Shown piece by piece: positions 34,645 through 46,279 of a DNA stretch of 64,000 bases (position 1 is its first letter; each line of letters starts with the position of its first letter). The notes beneath the pieces were generated by a model. The model was given only the letters and a program-made list of their open reading frames with translations. It was not told the DNA's origin and did no database searches. The DNA is from an uncultured Pseudacidovorax sp. (GTDB lineage: Bacteria; Pseudomonadota; Gammaproteobacteria; Burkholderiales; Burkholderiaceae_C): positions 36,962-100,961 of the forward strand of contig NZ_CAJYES010000076.1 in NCBI RefSeq assembly GCF_913773995.1, read 5' to 3'. A program made the position numbers and the translations under genes.

Positions 34645-36870
34645 ATGTTCTCCCCCACGCTTTCTCTTTCCGCGGCCAAGCACGGCTACCGCCTCCTGCC
34701 CGTGGCGGCACTCGCCATCGTGCTCGCCGCCTGCGGTGGCGGCGGCCGCGTGGCCTTCCTGCCGGCCTCCAGCAACAGCAGCGGCACCGGCGGCGGTAGC
34801 AGCGGCAGCAACGGCACGGCCAGCATCAGCGGCATCGTGGCCGGCAGCTACTACCGCAACGCCAAGGTCTGCCTGGACAGCAACAACAACGGCCGCTGCG
34901 ACAGCGGGGAGCCCAGCACCCGCACCGACGCCAACGGTGCCTTCACGCTGAGCGGGGCCGCCAGCGGCGCCCTGGTGGCCGAGATCGGCACCGACGCCGT
35001 GCGCTTCGACCCGGCCACGGGCACGGCCACGCCGGTGGCCGCGCCGCTGGTGTTCCGTGCGCCGGCCGACGCCAACGGCGTGCTGAGCGCCGTCTCCACC
35101 GAGGTGGTCGCGCTGATGGACCGCGGCCAGGGCTATGCCGCGGCCAGCGCCATGCTGGCGGGCCGCCTGGGCGTCTCGACCGACCAGTTGCGTGCCGACC
35201 CCAACAAGATCGCCGACACCAGTGCCCGTGGCGCGCTGCAGCTGGAAGGCGACCAGATGACCCAGCGCATCGCCGACGCCGTGCAGGCCGCCGGCGGCGG
35301 CGACCGCGTGGCCGCGCTCTCGTCGCGCCTGGCGGTGGACCTGGACCTGGCGAACAAGATCCAGAACGTGGTGGTGATCTATGCCGAAAACCGCGGCTTC
35401 GACAACCTCTACGGCCTGTTCCCTGGCGCCAACGGCGTGCCGGGCGTCAACCCCAGCTCCACCGGCGCCGAGCCGCAGAAGGACCGCGACGGCTCGGTGC
35501 TGCCGGCCCTGCCGCCGACCTGGGGCGGCCTCACGGCCGGCGGCCAGGCGGTCTCGGTGACGCAGGCCCAGACCATCGGCTGGGCCAACAAGCCCTTCCA
35601 GATCGATGCCGCCACCTTGCAGAACACCGGCGTCGCCGTCAGCCAGTCGGTCATCACGCGCGACCTGGTGCACCGCTTCTTCAACGACCAGATGCAGATC
35701 AACGGTGGCAAGAACGACCTGTTCGCCGCCTACTCGGATGCCGGCGGCCTGACCATGGGCTACTACGACGGCAGCGCCATGGCCATGTGGAAGCTCGCGC
35801 AGCAGAACGTGCTGGCCGACAACTTCTTCATGGGCGCCTTCGGCGGCTCCTTCCTGACCCACCAGTACCTGGTGTGCGCCTGCGCGCCCGAGTACCCGAA
35901 CGCCGACACCGCTGCCGCCAAGCCCAGCATCTCGGCCATCGACACCGACGCGAGCGGCAATTTCGTGCGCCTGACGCCCGCCGACAACATGCCGGCCAGC
36001 GCCCTCAACGGTCCGCCGGCCTACAAGTCTGACGGCAACATCACGCCCAAGGACGCCAACGGCAAGTTCTACGCCGTCAACACCATGCAGCCGCCCTTCC
36101 AGCCCAGCGGCAACGCCCCGGCCAGCGGCGACACCACCGGCCAGTACGCCGATCCGTCCAAGGCCACCACGCTGCCGGCGCAGACGGCCACCACCATCGC
36201 CGACCTGCTGGACGCCAAGGGCGTGAGCTGGGCGTGGTACTCGGGCGCCTGGTCCAGCGCTTCGCAGAACCGCAGCAACATCTACAACGGCAAGACGCCC
36301 AACTTCCAGGCGCACCACCAGCCCTTCAACTACTTCGCCAAATTCGACCCGGTCAACGCCGCGGCCTACCGCAACGCGCACCTGAAGGACTTCGACAGCC
36401 AGTTCCTGGCCGATGCCGCCGCCGGCAAGCTGCCCGCCGTCGCCTTCTACAAGCCGCAGGGCAACCTGAACCAGCACCCGGGCTATGCGGACGTGGCCTC
36501 GGGCGACGCGCACATCGCCGACGTGATCGCGCAACTCAAGAAGAGCCCGCAGTGGAAGAACATGGTCGTGGTGGTCACCTACGACGAGAACGGCGGCTTC
36601 TACGACCACGCGGCCGTGCCGAAGGGCGACCGTTGGGGTCCCGGCACGCGCATCCCGGCCATCGTCATTTCCGACTGGGCCCGGCACGGCGTCGTCGACA
36701 AGACGCAGTACGACACCGCCTCGGTGCTGCGCCTGGTGACCCGCCGCTTCGGCCTGCCCAGGCTCGATGGCCTCAAGCAGCGCGACCAGGCCCTGACCGC
36801 CAATGGCTTCCGGCCGATGGGCGACCTGACCGCGGCGCTGGACTTCTCGCAGCAGCAGCCCGGACAGTGA
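34645..36870 (+). CDS. Phospholipase C / acid phosphatase (AcpA-like) lipoprotein
   Basis: A 741-residue exported lipoprotein (lipobox IVLAAC, Cys30), then a Gly/Ser spacer and a small beta domain with a calcium-loop-like segment (CLDSNNNGRCDSGEP, about residues 75-90). The phosphoesterase domain follows, with the ENRGFDNLYG active-site motif near 247 and the later HHQPFNYF, YDENGGFYDH and RIPAIVIS blocks. Members hydrolyse phosphomonoesters or phospholipids; the sub-specificity is open. ATG is at 34645. Only 128 bp separate it from the divergent peroxidase. Confidence 0.88.
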   Translation: MFSPTLSLSAAKHGYRLLPVAALAIVLAACGGGGRVAFLPASSNSSGTGGGSSGSNGTASISGIVAGSYYRNAKVCLDSNNNGRCDSGEPSTRTDANGAFTLSGAASGALVAEIGTDAVRFDPATGTATPVAAPLVFRAPADANGVLSAVSTEVVALMDRGQGYAAASAMLAGRLGVSTDQLRADPNKIADTSARGALQLEGDQMTQRIADAVQAAGGGDRVAALSSRLAVDLDLANKIQNVVVIYAENRGFDNLYGLFPGANGVPGVNPSSTGAEPQKDRDGSVLPALPPTWGGLTAGGQAVSVTQAQTIGWANKPFQIDAATLQNTGVAVSQSVITRDLVHRFFNDQMQINGGKNDLFAAYSDAGGLTMGYYDGSAMAMWKLAQQNVLADNFFMGAFGGSFLTHQYLVCACAPEYPNADTAAAKPSISAIDTDASGNFVRLTPADNMPASALNGPPAYKSDGNITPKDANGKFYAVNTMQPPFQPSGNAPASGDTTGQYADPSKATTLPAQTATTIADLLDAKGVSWAWYSGAWSSASQNRSNIYNGKTPNFQAHHQPFNYFAKFDPVNAAAYRNAHLKDFDSQFLADAAAGKLPAVAFYKPQGNLNQHPGYADVASGDAHIADVIAQLKKSPQWKNMVVVVTYDENGGFYDHAAVPKGDRWGPGTRIPAIVISDWARHGVVDKTQYDTASVLRLVTRRFGLPRLDGLKQRDQALTANGFRPMGDLTAALDFSQQQPGQ

Positions 36871-36928
36871 TGGCGGGCCTTCCCCAGGCTCGCCGCAGCG
36901 CGGCGGGCGGGAGAGGGACAATCGCCCG

Positions 36929-37564
36929 ATGAACGTGGTTTTCGATCTCGGCGGGGTGCTCATCGACTGGCGCCCCGCCGATCTCATGCGGGCACACTTC
37001 CCGCAGCAGGCGCCGGACGACACGGCTGCCCATGCGCTGATGAGGGCCTTCTTCCATCATGAGGACTGGCAGGGCTTCGACGGCGGCCTGCGCACGGCCG
37101 AAGAGGTCGCGGCCCGCACGGCGGAGCGGCTCCGGCTGCCGCAGGAGGCAGTGCGCGACTTCGTGCTGCCGCTCGGTGAACACCTGCAGCCGCTGTCCGT
37201 CACTGTCGACATGCTGAACCGCCTTGCCGGCCAGCGCGACGCGGGTGCGGCGCTGCGGCTCTACTACCTGTCGAACATGCCGGTGCCCTACGCACGGGCA
37301 TTGGAGCGCCGGCTGCCTGCGCTGTTCGGCTGCTTCGACGGTGGCGTGTTCTCGGGCGACGTGAAGCGCATCAAGCCGCACACTGAGATCTACGAGCTGC
37401 TTGCCTGGCGCCACGGACTGGTGCCGGCGCAGACGCTCTTCATCGACGACACGGTACCCAACGTGGAAACGGCACGGGCATTGGGCTGGCAGGCGCTGCA
37501 CTGCGCTTCGCCGGCGGCGCTGGCGGTGCAATTGCCGCAGATGGTCGCCAGGGCGCTCGGCTGA
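36929..37564 (+). CDS. HAD-superfamily hydrolase (HAD-IA)
   Basis: A 211-residue haloacid-dehalogenase-fold enzyme. Motif I is FDLGGVLIDW (nucleophile Asp), motif II LYYLSNMP, motif III around KRIKPHTEIYELL and motif IV LFIDDTVPNVETA. The alpha-helical cap between motifs I and II is typical of class IA phosphatases/dehalogenases. The substrate is unknown. ATG at 36929 is preceded by GACAAT ending 6 nt before it and by no SD, suggesting a leaderless message. It converges with the lipocalin gene. Confidence 0.9.
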   Translation: MNVVFDLGGVLIDWRPADLMRAHFPQQAPDDTAAHALMRAFFHHEDWQGFDGGLRTAEEVAARTAERLRLPQEAVRDFVLPLGEHLQPLSVTVDMLNRLAGQRDAGAALRLYYLSNMPVPYARALERRLPALFGCFDGGVFSGDVKRIKPHTEIYELLAWRHGLVPAQTLFIDDTVPNVETARALGWQALHCASPAALAVQLPQMVARALG

Positions 37565-37583
37565 GCGCGTCCAGCGCGGTGGC

Positions 37584-38264
37584 TCAGGCCGGCGAATCCT
37601 GCGCGCCGCTGCGCACCACCTGGTCGATGTCGAACCCCAGGGTGCGGGCGTAGTCCAGCTCGGCCGCCAGTGAAGCTTCGTCCAGGTGCTGCACGCGCGA
37701 GAGCACCCAGAGGTAGTCGCGCTTGGGCGTGCCGACCAGCGTCACCTGGTAGTCGCGGTCCAGCTTGAGGATCCAGTAATCCCCCCAGGCGATGGGCAGC
37801 CAGCGCATCCAGGCGGGTGCGAAGCTGACGGCCAGCCGGCCCGCGCCCGGCAGGCCGGCCACGCGCACCGCATGGGCGATGCCCACCGATTCGTCGACCT
37901 GCCCGTCCTGGCGCACGCAGCGGTTGCGCACCTCCACCGTGCCGTCCGGCAGCGGGGTGTATTCGGCCGACACGGTGCCGCCGCAGGCCTTTTCGAAGCG
38001 GTTCGGCAGGCGGGCCTGCTCGTACCAGATGCCGGCATAACGCTTGAGGTCCACCGGCGCCACCACCTGCAGCGGGGCGCGCATCAGCGGCGCGCCGTCC
38101 GCCGGGCCGGCCGGCTGGCGGTGGCGGCGGGCCCACTTGAGGCCGGCCATGGCGGCGATGCCGCCGACGCAGAAGGCCGCCGCCAGCAGGGCGATGCGGT
38201 GGCCGGTGTCGTGCTCGTCGTGCAGGTCGGGGGTGTCGTTCAGGTCGCGGCCGAAGCGGCTCAT
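37584..38264 (-). CDS. Bacterial lipocalin (Blc-like)
   Basis: A 226-residue lipocalin with an N-terminal membrane anchor ([21 protein letters not shown], about 24-44). The lipocalin signature is [18 protein letters not shown] (the GxW motif), and later blocks include [16 protein letters not shown], the strand-and-tryptophan block [20 protein letters not shown] and LWVLSR. It is probably membrane-tethered and binds lipids or other hydrophobic molecules. ATG at 38264. It is longer at the N-terminus than E. coli Blc and lacks a clear lipobox, so it would be anchored by the helix. Confidence 0.88.
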   Translation of the reverse strand: MSRFGRDLNDTPDLHDEHDTGHRIALLAAAFCVGGIAAMAGLKWARRHRQPAGPADGAPLMRAPLQVVAPVDLKRYAGIWYEQARLPNRFEKACGGTVSAEYTPLPDGTVEVRNRCVRQDGQVDESVGIAHAVRVAGLPGAGRLAVSFAPAWMRWLPIAWGDYWILKLDRDYQVTLVGTPKRDYLWVLSRVQHLDEASLAAELDYARTLGFDIDQVVRSGAQDSPA

Positions 38265-38394
38265 GGGGGCTCCCGTCGGAATTGGAAAACAGCCTTCGAC
38301 ATTAGCGTCAGGGGCCCTCCAGGCCTGTCAGCCACCAGCCAAAACGGCCGTGCGCAGTCGGATTGCGCCATCTGCGCGCGACATAATCGATTGC

Positions 38395-39348
38395 ATGAAC
38401 CAACTCGACGCCCTCCGCCAATGGACCACCGTGGTCGCCGACACCGGTGACTTCCGCCAGCTCGCCCAGTTCAAGCCGCAGGACGCGACCACCAACCCGT
38501 CGCTGATCCTCAAGGCGGTGCAGAAGACCGAGTACCGGCCGCTGCTGGACGAGGCGCTGGCCCGCCACGCCGGCCGGCCGCTGGACGAGATCGTCGACCG
38601 GCTGCTGGTGCGCTTCGGCTGCGAGATCCTGGCGCTGGTGCCGGGCCGGGTGTCGACCGAAGTGGACGCGCGGCTGTCCTTCGACACCACGGCCACCGTG
38701 GCCCGCGCGCTGCGGCTGGTCGAGCTGTACAAAGCCGAGGGCATCGACATCGAGAAGCGGCTGCTGATCAAGATCGCTGCCACCTGGGAGGGTATCGAGG
38801 CCGCGCGCGAGCTGGAGGCCCGCGGCATCCACACCAACCTGACGCTGCTGTTCTCCTTCGCGCAGGCCGTGGCCTGCGGTGCGGTGGGCGTCAAGCTCAT
38901 CTCGCCCTTCGTGGGTCGCATCTACGACTGGTACAAGAAGAGCGCTGGCGGCAGCTGGGACGAGGCCGCCAGCAGCGGTGCCAACGACCCCGGCGTGAAG
39001 TCCGTGCGCCGCATCTTCGACTACTACAAGCGCCATGGCATCGCCACCGAGGTGATGGGCGCGAGCTTCCGCAACGTGGGCCAGATCGCCGCGCTGGCGG
39101 GCTGCGACTTGCTGACCATCAGCCCGGAGCTGTTGGCCGAACTGGCGGCGAGCGATGGACCGCTCACCCTCGCGCTGGACGCCGCGGCTGCGCGCGACTG
39201 TGCCGACATCCCCAAGGTCACGCTTGACGAGCCGGCCTTCCGCTTCGCACTCAACGAGGACGCCATGGCCACCGAGAAGCTGGCCGAAGGCATCCGCGGC
39301 TTCACGGCCGATGCGATCAAGCTCGACAAGCTGATGGGAGCTGCCTGA
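38395..39348 (+). CDS. tal: Transaldolase
   Basis: Cytoplasmic pentose-phosphate enzyme (317 aa) transferring dihydroxyacetone units. The family's N-terminal signature is [14 protein letters not shown] and the Schiff-base lysine is in [11 protein letters not shown] (about K126). Length is that of TalB-type transaldolases. ATG at 38395 has no SD; a CATAAT box ends 7 nt before it, which may make the transcript leaderless. Its stop overlaps the pgi start as TGATG, so the two are coupled. Confidence 0.97.
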   Translation: MNQLDALRQWTTVVADTGDFRQLAQFKPQDATTNPSLILKAVQKTEYRPLLDEALARHAGRPLDEIVDRLLVRFGCEILALVPGRVSTEVDARLSFDTTATVARALRLVELYKAEGIDIEKRLLIKIAATWEGIEAARELEARGIHTNLTLLFSFAQAVACGAVGVKLISPFVGRIYDWYKKSAGGSWDEAASSGANDPGVKSVRRIFDYYKRHGIATEVMGASFRNVGQIAALAGCDLLTISPELLAELAASDGPLTLALDAAAARDCADIPKVTLDEPAFRFALNEDAMATEKLAEGIRGFTADAIKLDKLMGAA

Positions 39349-40898
39349 TGCCCGTGCGCTGCGAGCAAACGCCCGCCTGGGCCCGCCTCCAGGGCCTGCA
39401 GGCTGCCCGCCGGGGCTTCGATCTGCGCCAGGCTTTCGCCGCTGACGCCGGCCGTGCCGCCGCACTGAGCCAGGAGGCGCCTTACCTTTTCGTCGACCTG
39501 TCCAAGAACCTGCTGGACGCCGAGGTCGAACAGGCCCTGCTGCAGCTTGCCGCCGACTGCGGGGTCGAGGCGAAGCGAGCTGCCTTGTTCGGCGGCGAGT
39601 CGATCAACAGCACCGAAGGCCGCGCCGTCATGCACTGGCTGCTGCGCACGCCCGCAGGCGCCAAGGGCCTGGCGCCCGCCGCTGCGGCCGAGCTGCCGGC
39701 AGTCCATGACACGCTCGACGCCATGCTCGCCTACGCCGAGAAGGTGCGGGCCGACCACACCATCACCGACGTGGTCAACATCGGCATCGGCGGCTCTGAC
39801 CTGGGCCCGCAGATGGCGGTGCTGGCGCTGGCGGAGCATGTCGCGCCGGGCAAGCACTTCCATTTCGTCTCCAACGTGGACGGGCATGAGCTGGCCGGCG
39901 TGCTCAAGGGCCTGGCGCCGGAGCACACGCTGTTCCTGATCGCCTCCAAGACCTTCACCACGGCCGAGACGATGGCCAACGCCCAGTCGGCAAAGCGCTG
40001 GTACGAGCAATCGGGCGGCACCGACATCGCTGGCCACTTCGCGGCGCTCACCACCAACGTCGAGGCCGCGCGCGCCTTCGGCATCGACACCACCTTCGGC
40101 TTCTGGGACTGGGTGGGCGGTCGCTATTCGATGTGGTCGGCCATCGGCCTGCCCATTGCGCTGGCCGTGGGCGCCGAGGGCTTCCGCCGCCTGCTGGCCG
40201 GCGCCCATGCCATGGACGAGCATTTCCGCACCGCGCCGCTGGCCAACAACCTGCCGGTACGGCTGGGCCTGCTGGATGTCTGGTACCGCAACTTCCTGGG
40301 CTTCACCAGCCGCTGCATCGCGCCGTACCACAGCGCGCTGCGCCGCGTGCCGGCCTACCTGCAGCAGCTGGAGATGGAGAGCAACGGCAAGCAGGTCGAT
40401 CTGGACGGTCGGCCGCTCGCCGTCGGCACCTCGCCCGTGCTGTGGGGCGAGCCCGGCACCAACGGCCAGCATGCCTACTTCCAGATGCTGCACCAGGGCA
40501 CGGACGTGGTGCCGCTGGAATTCGTCGCCGTGCGCCGGCCGGCGCATTCGCTCGAGGGCCACCATGCGAAGCTGCTGGCCAACGCCATCGCGCAGGCGCA
40601 GGCGCTCATGGTGGGCAAGGCCGATGCCGGCGGGCACCGCCACTTCCCCGGCAACCGGCCGAGCAGCTTCTTCGTGCTGGAGGAGCTCACGCCCGAGTCG
40701 CTGGGCGCCTTCATCGCCATGTATGAGCACCGGGTGTTCGTCAGCGGCGCGATCTGGGGCATCAACAGCTTCGACCAGTGGGGCGTGGAGCTGGGCAAGG
40801 TACTGGCCAAGGACCTGGAGCCGCGGCTCGCCAGCGGCGACGTGCAGGGGCTGGATGCCTCCACGGCCCAGTTGCTGGGCCGCTTGAAACAGGACTGA
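39348..40898 (+). CDS. pgi: Glucose-6-phosphate isomerase
   Basis: A 516-residue phosphoglucose isomerase interconverting glucose-6-phosphate and fructose-6-phosphate. Signatures are [48 protein letters not shown] and the C-terminal [16 protein letters not shown]. It is translationally coupled to tal through TGATG. Together they feed carbon between hexose and pentose phosphates, in keeping with zwf on the other side of region 5. Confidence 0.97.
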   Translation: MPVRCEQTPAWARLQGLQAARRGFDLRQAFAADAGRAAALSQEAPYLFVDLSKNLLDAEVEQALLQLAADCGVEAKRAALFGGESINSTEGRAVMHWLLRTPAGAKGLAPAAAAELPAVHDTLDAMLAYAEKVRADHTITDVVNIGIGGSDLGPQMAVLALAEHVAPGKHFHFVSNVDGHELAGVLKGLAPEHTLFLIASKTFTTAETMANAQSAKRWYEQSGGTDIAGHFAALTTNVEAARAFGIDTTFGFWDWVGGRYSMWSAIGLPIALAVGAEGFRRLLAGAHAMDEHFRTAPLANNLPVRLGLLDVWYRNFLGFTSRCIAPYHSALRRVPAYLQQLEMESNGKQVDLDGRPLAVGTSPVLWGEPGTNGQHAYFQMLHQGTDVVPLEFVAVRRPAHSLEGHHAKLLANAIAQAQALMVGKADAGGHRHFPGNRPSSFFVLEELTPESLGAFIAMYEHRVFVSGAIWGINSFDQWGVELGKVLAKDLEPRLASGDVQGLDASTAQLLGRLKQD

Positions 40899-41032
40899 TC
40901 CCGCCGCTTTCCCTTCCTCGGCCCGGGCCTGGCGTCCGGGCCGAAGTCCGTCTGGCGACGCCTGCGCCGATCAGAGCGAAAATGCCCGCCGGACCCGATT
41001 CCGACCATCTTCTCCAAGGACATCCCAGCGCC

Positions 41033-43270
41033 ATGAGCACGACGTCTCCGACCATCATCTACACCCTGACCGACGAAGCGCCCGCGCTCGCCACCGCCTC
41101 CTTCCTGCCCATCGTCCGCACCTTCGCGCAGGCCGCGGGCGTCAACGTCCAGACCAGCGACATCTCGGTGGCCGGCCGCATCCTCGGCCAGTTCCCGGAG
41201 TGCCTGACCGAAGAGCAGCGCGTGCCGGACAACCTGAGCGAGCTGGGCAAGCTCACGCTCAAGCCCGAAGCCAACATCATCAAGCTGCCCAACATCAGCG
41301 CCTCGGTGGCCCAGCTCAAGGCCGCCATCAAGGAACTGCAGGACAAGGGCTACAAGATCCCCGACTTCCCCGAGAACCCGCAGACCGACGAAGAGAAGGA
41401 CATCCGTGCGCGCTACAACAAGTGCACCGGCTCCGCCGTCAACCCGGTCCTGCGTGAAGGCAACTCCGACCGCCGCGCGCCCAAGGCCGTCAAGGAATAC
41501 GCCCGCAAGAACCCGCACAGCATGGCCCCCTGGAGCCAGGCCTCGCGCTCGCATGTGTCGCACATGCATGCCGGCGACTTCTACCACGGCGAAAAGTCGA
41601 TGACGCTGGACCGCGCGCGCGACGTCAAGATGGAGCTGATCACCAAGAGCGGCAAGACCATCGTGCTCAAGCCGAAGGTGTCGCTGCTCGACCGGGAAGT
41701 GATCGACTCGATGTTCATGAGCAAGAAGGCCCTGCTGGCCTTCTACGAGAAGGAAATCGAGGATGCCCGCGAGACCGGCGTGATGTTCTCGCTGCACGTC
41801 AAGGCCACCATGATGAAGGTCTCGCACCCCATCGTGTTCGGCCACTGCGTGAAGATCTTCTACAAGGACGCCTTCGAGAAGCACGGCAAGCTGTTCGACG
41901 AGCTGGGCGTGAACGTCAACAACGGCATGGTCGACCTCTACAACAAGATCGCTACGCTGCCGACCGCCAAGCAGGACGAGATCAAGCGCGACCTGCATGC
42001 CTGCCACGAGCACCGTCCCGAGCTGGCCATGGTGGACTCGGCCAAGGGCATCACCAACTTCCACTCGCCCAACGACATCATCGTGGATGCCTCCATGCCC
42101 GCCATGATCCGCAACGGCGGCAAGATGTGGGACGCCAACGGCCGCCTGAAGGACGTCAAGGCCGTGATGCCGGAGTCGACCTTCGCCCGCATCTATCAGG
42201 AGATCATCAACTTCTGCAAGTGGCACGGCGCCTTCGACCCCAAGACCATGGGCACCGTGCCCAACGTCGGCCTGATGGCGCAGCAGGCCGAGGAATACGG
42301 CTCGCACGACAAGACCTTCGAGATCCCCGAGGACGGCGTCGCCAACATCACCGACCTGGCCACCGGCGAAGTGCTGATGAGCCAGAACGTGGAGCAGGGC
42401 GACATCTGGCGCATGTGCCAGGTCAAGGACGCCGCCATCCGCGACTGGGTCAAGTTGGCCGTCACCCGCGCCCGCAATTCCGGCATGCCCGTGGTCTTCT
42501 GGCTGGACCAGTACCGCCCGCACGAGGCGCAGCTGATCACCAAGGTCAAGATGTACCTGCATGAGCACAACACGACCGGCCTGGACATCCAGATCATGAG
42601 CCAGGTGCGCGCCATGCGTTACACGCTGGAGCGCGTGATCCGCGGCCTGGACACCATCAGCGCCACCGGCAACATCCTGCGCGACTACCTGACGGACCTG
42701 TTCCCGATCATGGAACTGGGCACCTCGGCCAAGATGCTGTCGATCGTGCCCCTGATGGCGGGCGGCGGCATGTACGAGACGGGCGCCGGCGGCTCGGCCC
42801 CGAAGCACGTGCAGCAGCTGGTGGAAGAGAACCACCTACGCTGGGACTCGCTGGGCGAGTTCCTGGCCTTGGCCGTGAGTCTGGAAGAGCTAGGCATCAA
42901 GAACAGCAATGCCAAGGCCAAGGTGCTGGCCAAGGCGCTGGACACCGCCACCGGCAAGCTGCTGGACAACAACAAGGGCCCGAGCCCCAAGACCGGCCAG
43001 CTGGACAACCGCGGCAGCCACTTCTACATCGCGCTGTACTGGGCCCAGGCCCTGGCCGAGCAGACCGAAGACGCCGAGCTGGCCACCAAGTTCAAGCCCC
43101 TGGCCCAGAAGCTGGCCGCCGACGAGCAGAAGATCGTCGCCGAGCTGGCCGAGGTGCAGGGCAAGCCGGCCGACATCGGCGGCTACTACAAGACCGACCC
43201 TGCCAAGACCGACGCCGTGATGCGCCCCAGCAAGACCTTCAACGAGGACCTGGCCAGCGTCGCCGCCTGA
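41033..43270 (+). CDS. icd: Isocitrate dehydrogenase, NADP-dependent, monomeric type
   Basis: A 745-residue monomeric isocitrate dehydrogenase (about 740 aa is usual), catalysing oxidative decarboxylation of isocitrate to 2-oxoglutarate. Family blocks are [30 protein letters not shown] (substrate arginines), [12 protein letters not shown] and [18 protein letters not shown] at 41033 gives [10 protein letters not shown]; the longer frame to 40778 is pgi shadow. It stands alone 134 bp after pgi and ends before a strong terminator. Confidence 0.97.
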   Translation: MSTTSPTIIYTLTDEAPALATASFLPIVRTFAQAAGVNVQTSDISVAGRILGQFPECLTEEQRVPDNLSELGKLTLKPEANIIKLPNISASVAQLKAAIKELQDKGYKIPDFPENPQTDEEKDIRARYNKCTGSAVNPVLREGNSDRRAPKAVKEYARKNPHSMAPWSQASRSHVSHMHAGDFYHGEKSMTLDRARDVKMELITKSGKTIVLKPKVSLLDREVIDSMFMSKKALLAFYEKEIEDARETGVMFSLHVKATMMKVSHPIVFGHCVKIFYKDAFEKHGKLFDELGVNVNNGMVDLYNKIATLPTAKQDEIKRDLHACHEHRPELAMVDSAKGITNFHSPNDIIVDASMPAMIRNGGKMWDANGRLKDVKAVMPESTFARIYQEIINFCKWHGAFDPKTMGTVPNVGLMAQQAEEYGSHDKTFEIPEDGVANITDLATGEVLMSQNVEQGDIWRMCQVKDAAIRDWVKLAVTRARNSGMPVVFWLDQYRPHEAQLITKVKMYLHEHNTTGLDIQIMSQVRAMRYTLERVIRGLDTISATGNILRDYLTDLFPIMELGTSAKMLSIVPLMAGGGMYETGAGGSAPKHVQQLVEENHLRWDSLGEFLALAVSLEELGIKNSNAKAKVLAKALDTATGKLLDNNKGPSPKTGQLDNRGSHFYIALYWAQALAEQTEDAELATKFKPLAQKLAADEQKIVAELAEVQGKPADIGGYYKTDPAKTDAVMRPSKTFNEDLASVAA

Positions 43271-43314
43271 TCGAGTCACAGGGCTGCACTGCAGCCCCAT
43301 CCCATCAACGAAAA

Positions 43315-43341
43315 AGCCGTCGCATGCGACGGCTTTTTTTT
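43315..43341 (+). terminator. Intrinsic terminator after icd, possibly bidirectional
   Basis: A perfect 20-bp palindrome AGCCGTCGCATGCGACGGCT with eight T residues on the plus side and five A residues on the other, 45 nt after the icd stop. Confidence 0.9.
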
Positions 43342-43378
43342 CGCCCCGCCGAAGCAGCGCGCAGGCGGAGCGCCCATG

Positions 43379-43402
43379 AAAAAAGCCGGGCTTCGCCCGG
43401 CT
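43379..43402 (-). terminator. Intrinsic terminator for groESL
   Basis: An 8-bp stem (AGCCGGGC/GCCCGGCT) followed on the minus strand by six T residues, 60 nt beyond the groL stop. Confidence 0.85.
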
Positions 43403-43425
43403 TTTTGATCTGACTTGAACAGAAC

Positions 43426-43457
43426 CAAATCAAGCGCGCAGCAGCGCGCTTGATTTG
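43426..43457 (-). other. Perfect 14-bp hairpin just after groL
   Basis: CAAATCAAGCGCGC, a 4-nt AGCA loop and the exact complement, ending 2 nt before the groL stop codon. No T-run follows on the minus strand, so it looks like an mRNA 3'-end stabiliser in front of the true terminator. Confidence 0.6.
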
Positions 43458-43459
43458 AA

Positions 43460-45112
<1,653 letters not shown>

Positions 45113-45129
45113 CTAGATCCGGGGATTGA

Positions 45130-45420
45130 TTACTTCTCGACGACCGCGAACAGGTCGTCTTCCTTCATGACCAGCAGCTCTTCGCCATCGACCTTGACGG
45201 TCTGGCCGGAGTACTTGCCGAACAGCACGCGGTCGCCGACCTTGATGTTCAGGACGACGAAATCGCCCTTGTCGTTGCGCTTGCCGGGGCCGACGGCCAG
45301 GACTTCACCCTGGTCCGGCTTCTCGGCGGCGTTGTCGGGGATCACGATGCCCGAGGCGGTCTTGGTTTCGCTTTCAACGCGCTTGACGATCACGCGATCG
45401 TGCAGAGGACGAAGTTTCAT
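45130..45420 (-). CDS. groS: Co-chaperonin GroES (Cpn10)
   Basis: The 96-residue lid of the GroEL chamber, with [16 protein letters not shown] at the start, the mobile loop [15 protein letters not shown] and [24 protein letters not shown] is at 45420 behind an AGGAGA SD. It is the first gene of the groESL operon. Its leader carries the CIRCE element about 80 nt upstream. Confidence 0.99.
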   Translation of the reverse strand: MKLRPLHDRVIVKRVESETKTASGIVIPDNAAEKPDQGEVLAVGPGKRNDKGDFVVLNIKVGDRVLFGKYSGQTVKVDGEELLVMKEDDLFAVVEK

Positions 45421-45502
45421 TGGGAATCTCCTGGAAGAGGGACGGAATGAGGGTTGTGCGACAGGGCGACGAGGCCCTGCCATCCACTTGGCGTCGGTGC
45501 TG

Positions 45503-45529
45503 TTAGCACTCACCGCCAGCGAGTGCTAA
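45503..45529. promoter_or_regulatory. CIRCE element (HrcA operator) of groESL
   Basis: TTAGCACTC, 9 nt, GAGTGCTAA: an exact match to the CIRCE consensus. It lies at the expected start of the groESL transcript and overlaps the -10 box. HrcA repression with heat-induced release is therefore expected; hrcA itself is not in the window. Confidence 0.96.
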
Positions 45530-45556
45530 TCATAAGGACTTTTGGCGGCATTTCAA
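45529..45556 (-). promoter_or_regulatory. groESL promoter
   Basis: Minus strand: -35 TTGAAA (45551-45556), 16-nt spacer, -10 TATGAT (45529-45534), directly abutting CIRCE, so HrcA binding would block initiation. Confidence 0.75.
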
Positions 45557-45620
45557 CTGGGGTGCCGGCCTACGGCGCCTAGCGGCGAAGGATTGCGGCT
45601 GCGGCTTGACAAGTCCGTGC

Positions 45621-45654
45621 GAACAATCAATGCCATTGAATTCTTCAATTGTTC
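45621..45654. other. Nested inverted repeats upstream of the small periplasmic gene
   Basis: GAACAAT...ATTGTTC encloses a second inverted repeat ATTGAA-TTC-TTCAAT. A TTGACA (45606-45611) lies just before it. It is a plausible regulator-binding or promoter region for the gene at 45828, but no good -10 is seen. The rest of the 45557-45827 gap holds nothing I can name. Confidence 0.35.
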
Positions 45655-45827
45655 GCGATATGGAAACTCGTCGACCGCAGTTCGACAGGCAGTCAGACGG
45701 CGTTCCGGCCGCATCATTCATTCCACGGCGCCGATGAAACCCCAGCGCCGCCACCGCCCGGCGACGACCTGTCGCCCCGCAGGCTCTCAGTGGGTGACCC
45801 ATCCTCGCTACAGAAAAGGACAACATC

Positions 45828-46223
45828 ATGACCAAGACTTCCAAGACTCTCGCTGCCGCCGCGCTGGCCCTGTTCGCCGCTGCCGGCGCCGTGCACGCCG
45901 AGGAATACGAAGGCGTGCTCCAGTTCAACTCCAACCTCAGCCGCGCCGAAGTGCAGGCCCAGGGCGTCGCTGCGGCCCATGGCCCAGACCTTTACGCCGA
46001 AGGTGCCCTGGCCCACACCACGCCGGTGATGACCTCGCCGCGCCTGCGTGCTTCGGTCCAGGCCGAAGCCGTGGCCGCCGCCCATGCGCCGGACCAGAAC
46101 GTGCAGGTCGGCTCGCGGGGCGACCAGCGCTTCTTCGCCGGCATCGCGCCCAGTACCGTCGTTGGCGGCACGACCTGGGCCATCCGCGGCCATGCGGACG
46201 CAGTGCAGCAAGGCGCCGAATAA
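45828..46223 (+). CDS. Small periplasmic repeat protein (DUF4148-like)
   Basis: A 131-residue exported protein with a signal peptide (MTKTSKTLAAAALALFAAAGAVHA). The mature part carries two copies of a short motif, EVQAQGVAAAHGPD and SVQAEAVAAAHAPD, about 45 residues apart, as in the small DUF4148-type proteins abundant in Burkholderiales. Function is unknown. There is an AAAGGA SD, and ATG is at 45828. It is monocistronic, ending at the terminator at 46280. Confidence 0.75.
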   Translation: MTKTSKTLAAAALALFAAAGAVHAEEYEGVLQFNSNLSRAEVQAQGVAAAHGPDLYAEGALAHTTPVMTSPRLRASVQAEAVAAAHAPDQNVQVGSRGDQRFFAGIAPSTVVGGTTWAIRGHADAVQQGAE

Positions 46224-46279
46224 GTTCTGCCCCTGCGCGCCTGCCGCAGAGGTCAGGCAGCGCAACGCACCGCACCACA

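Noticed and set aside
40778-41032. Extended N-terminus of icd
   Set aside because: Overlaps the end of pgi out of frame; the family start fits ATG 41033.
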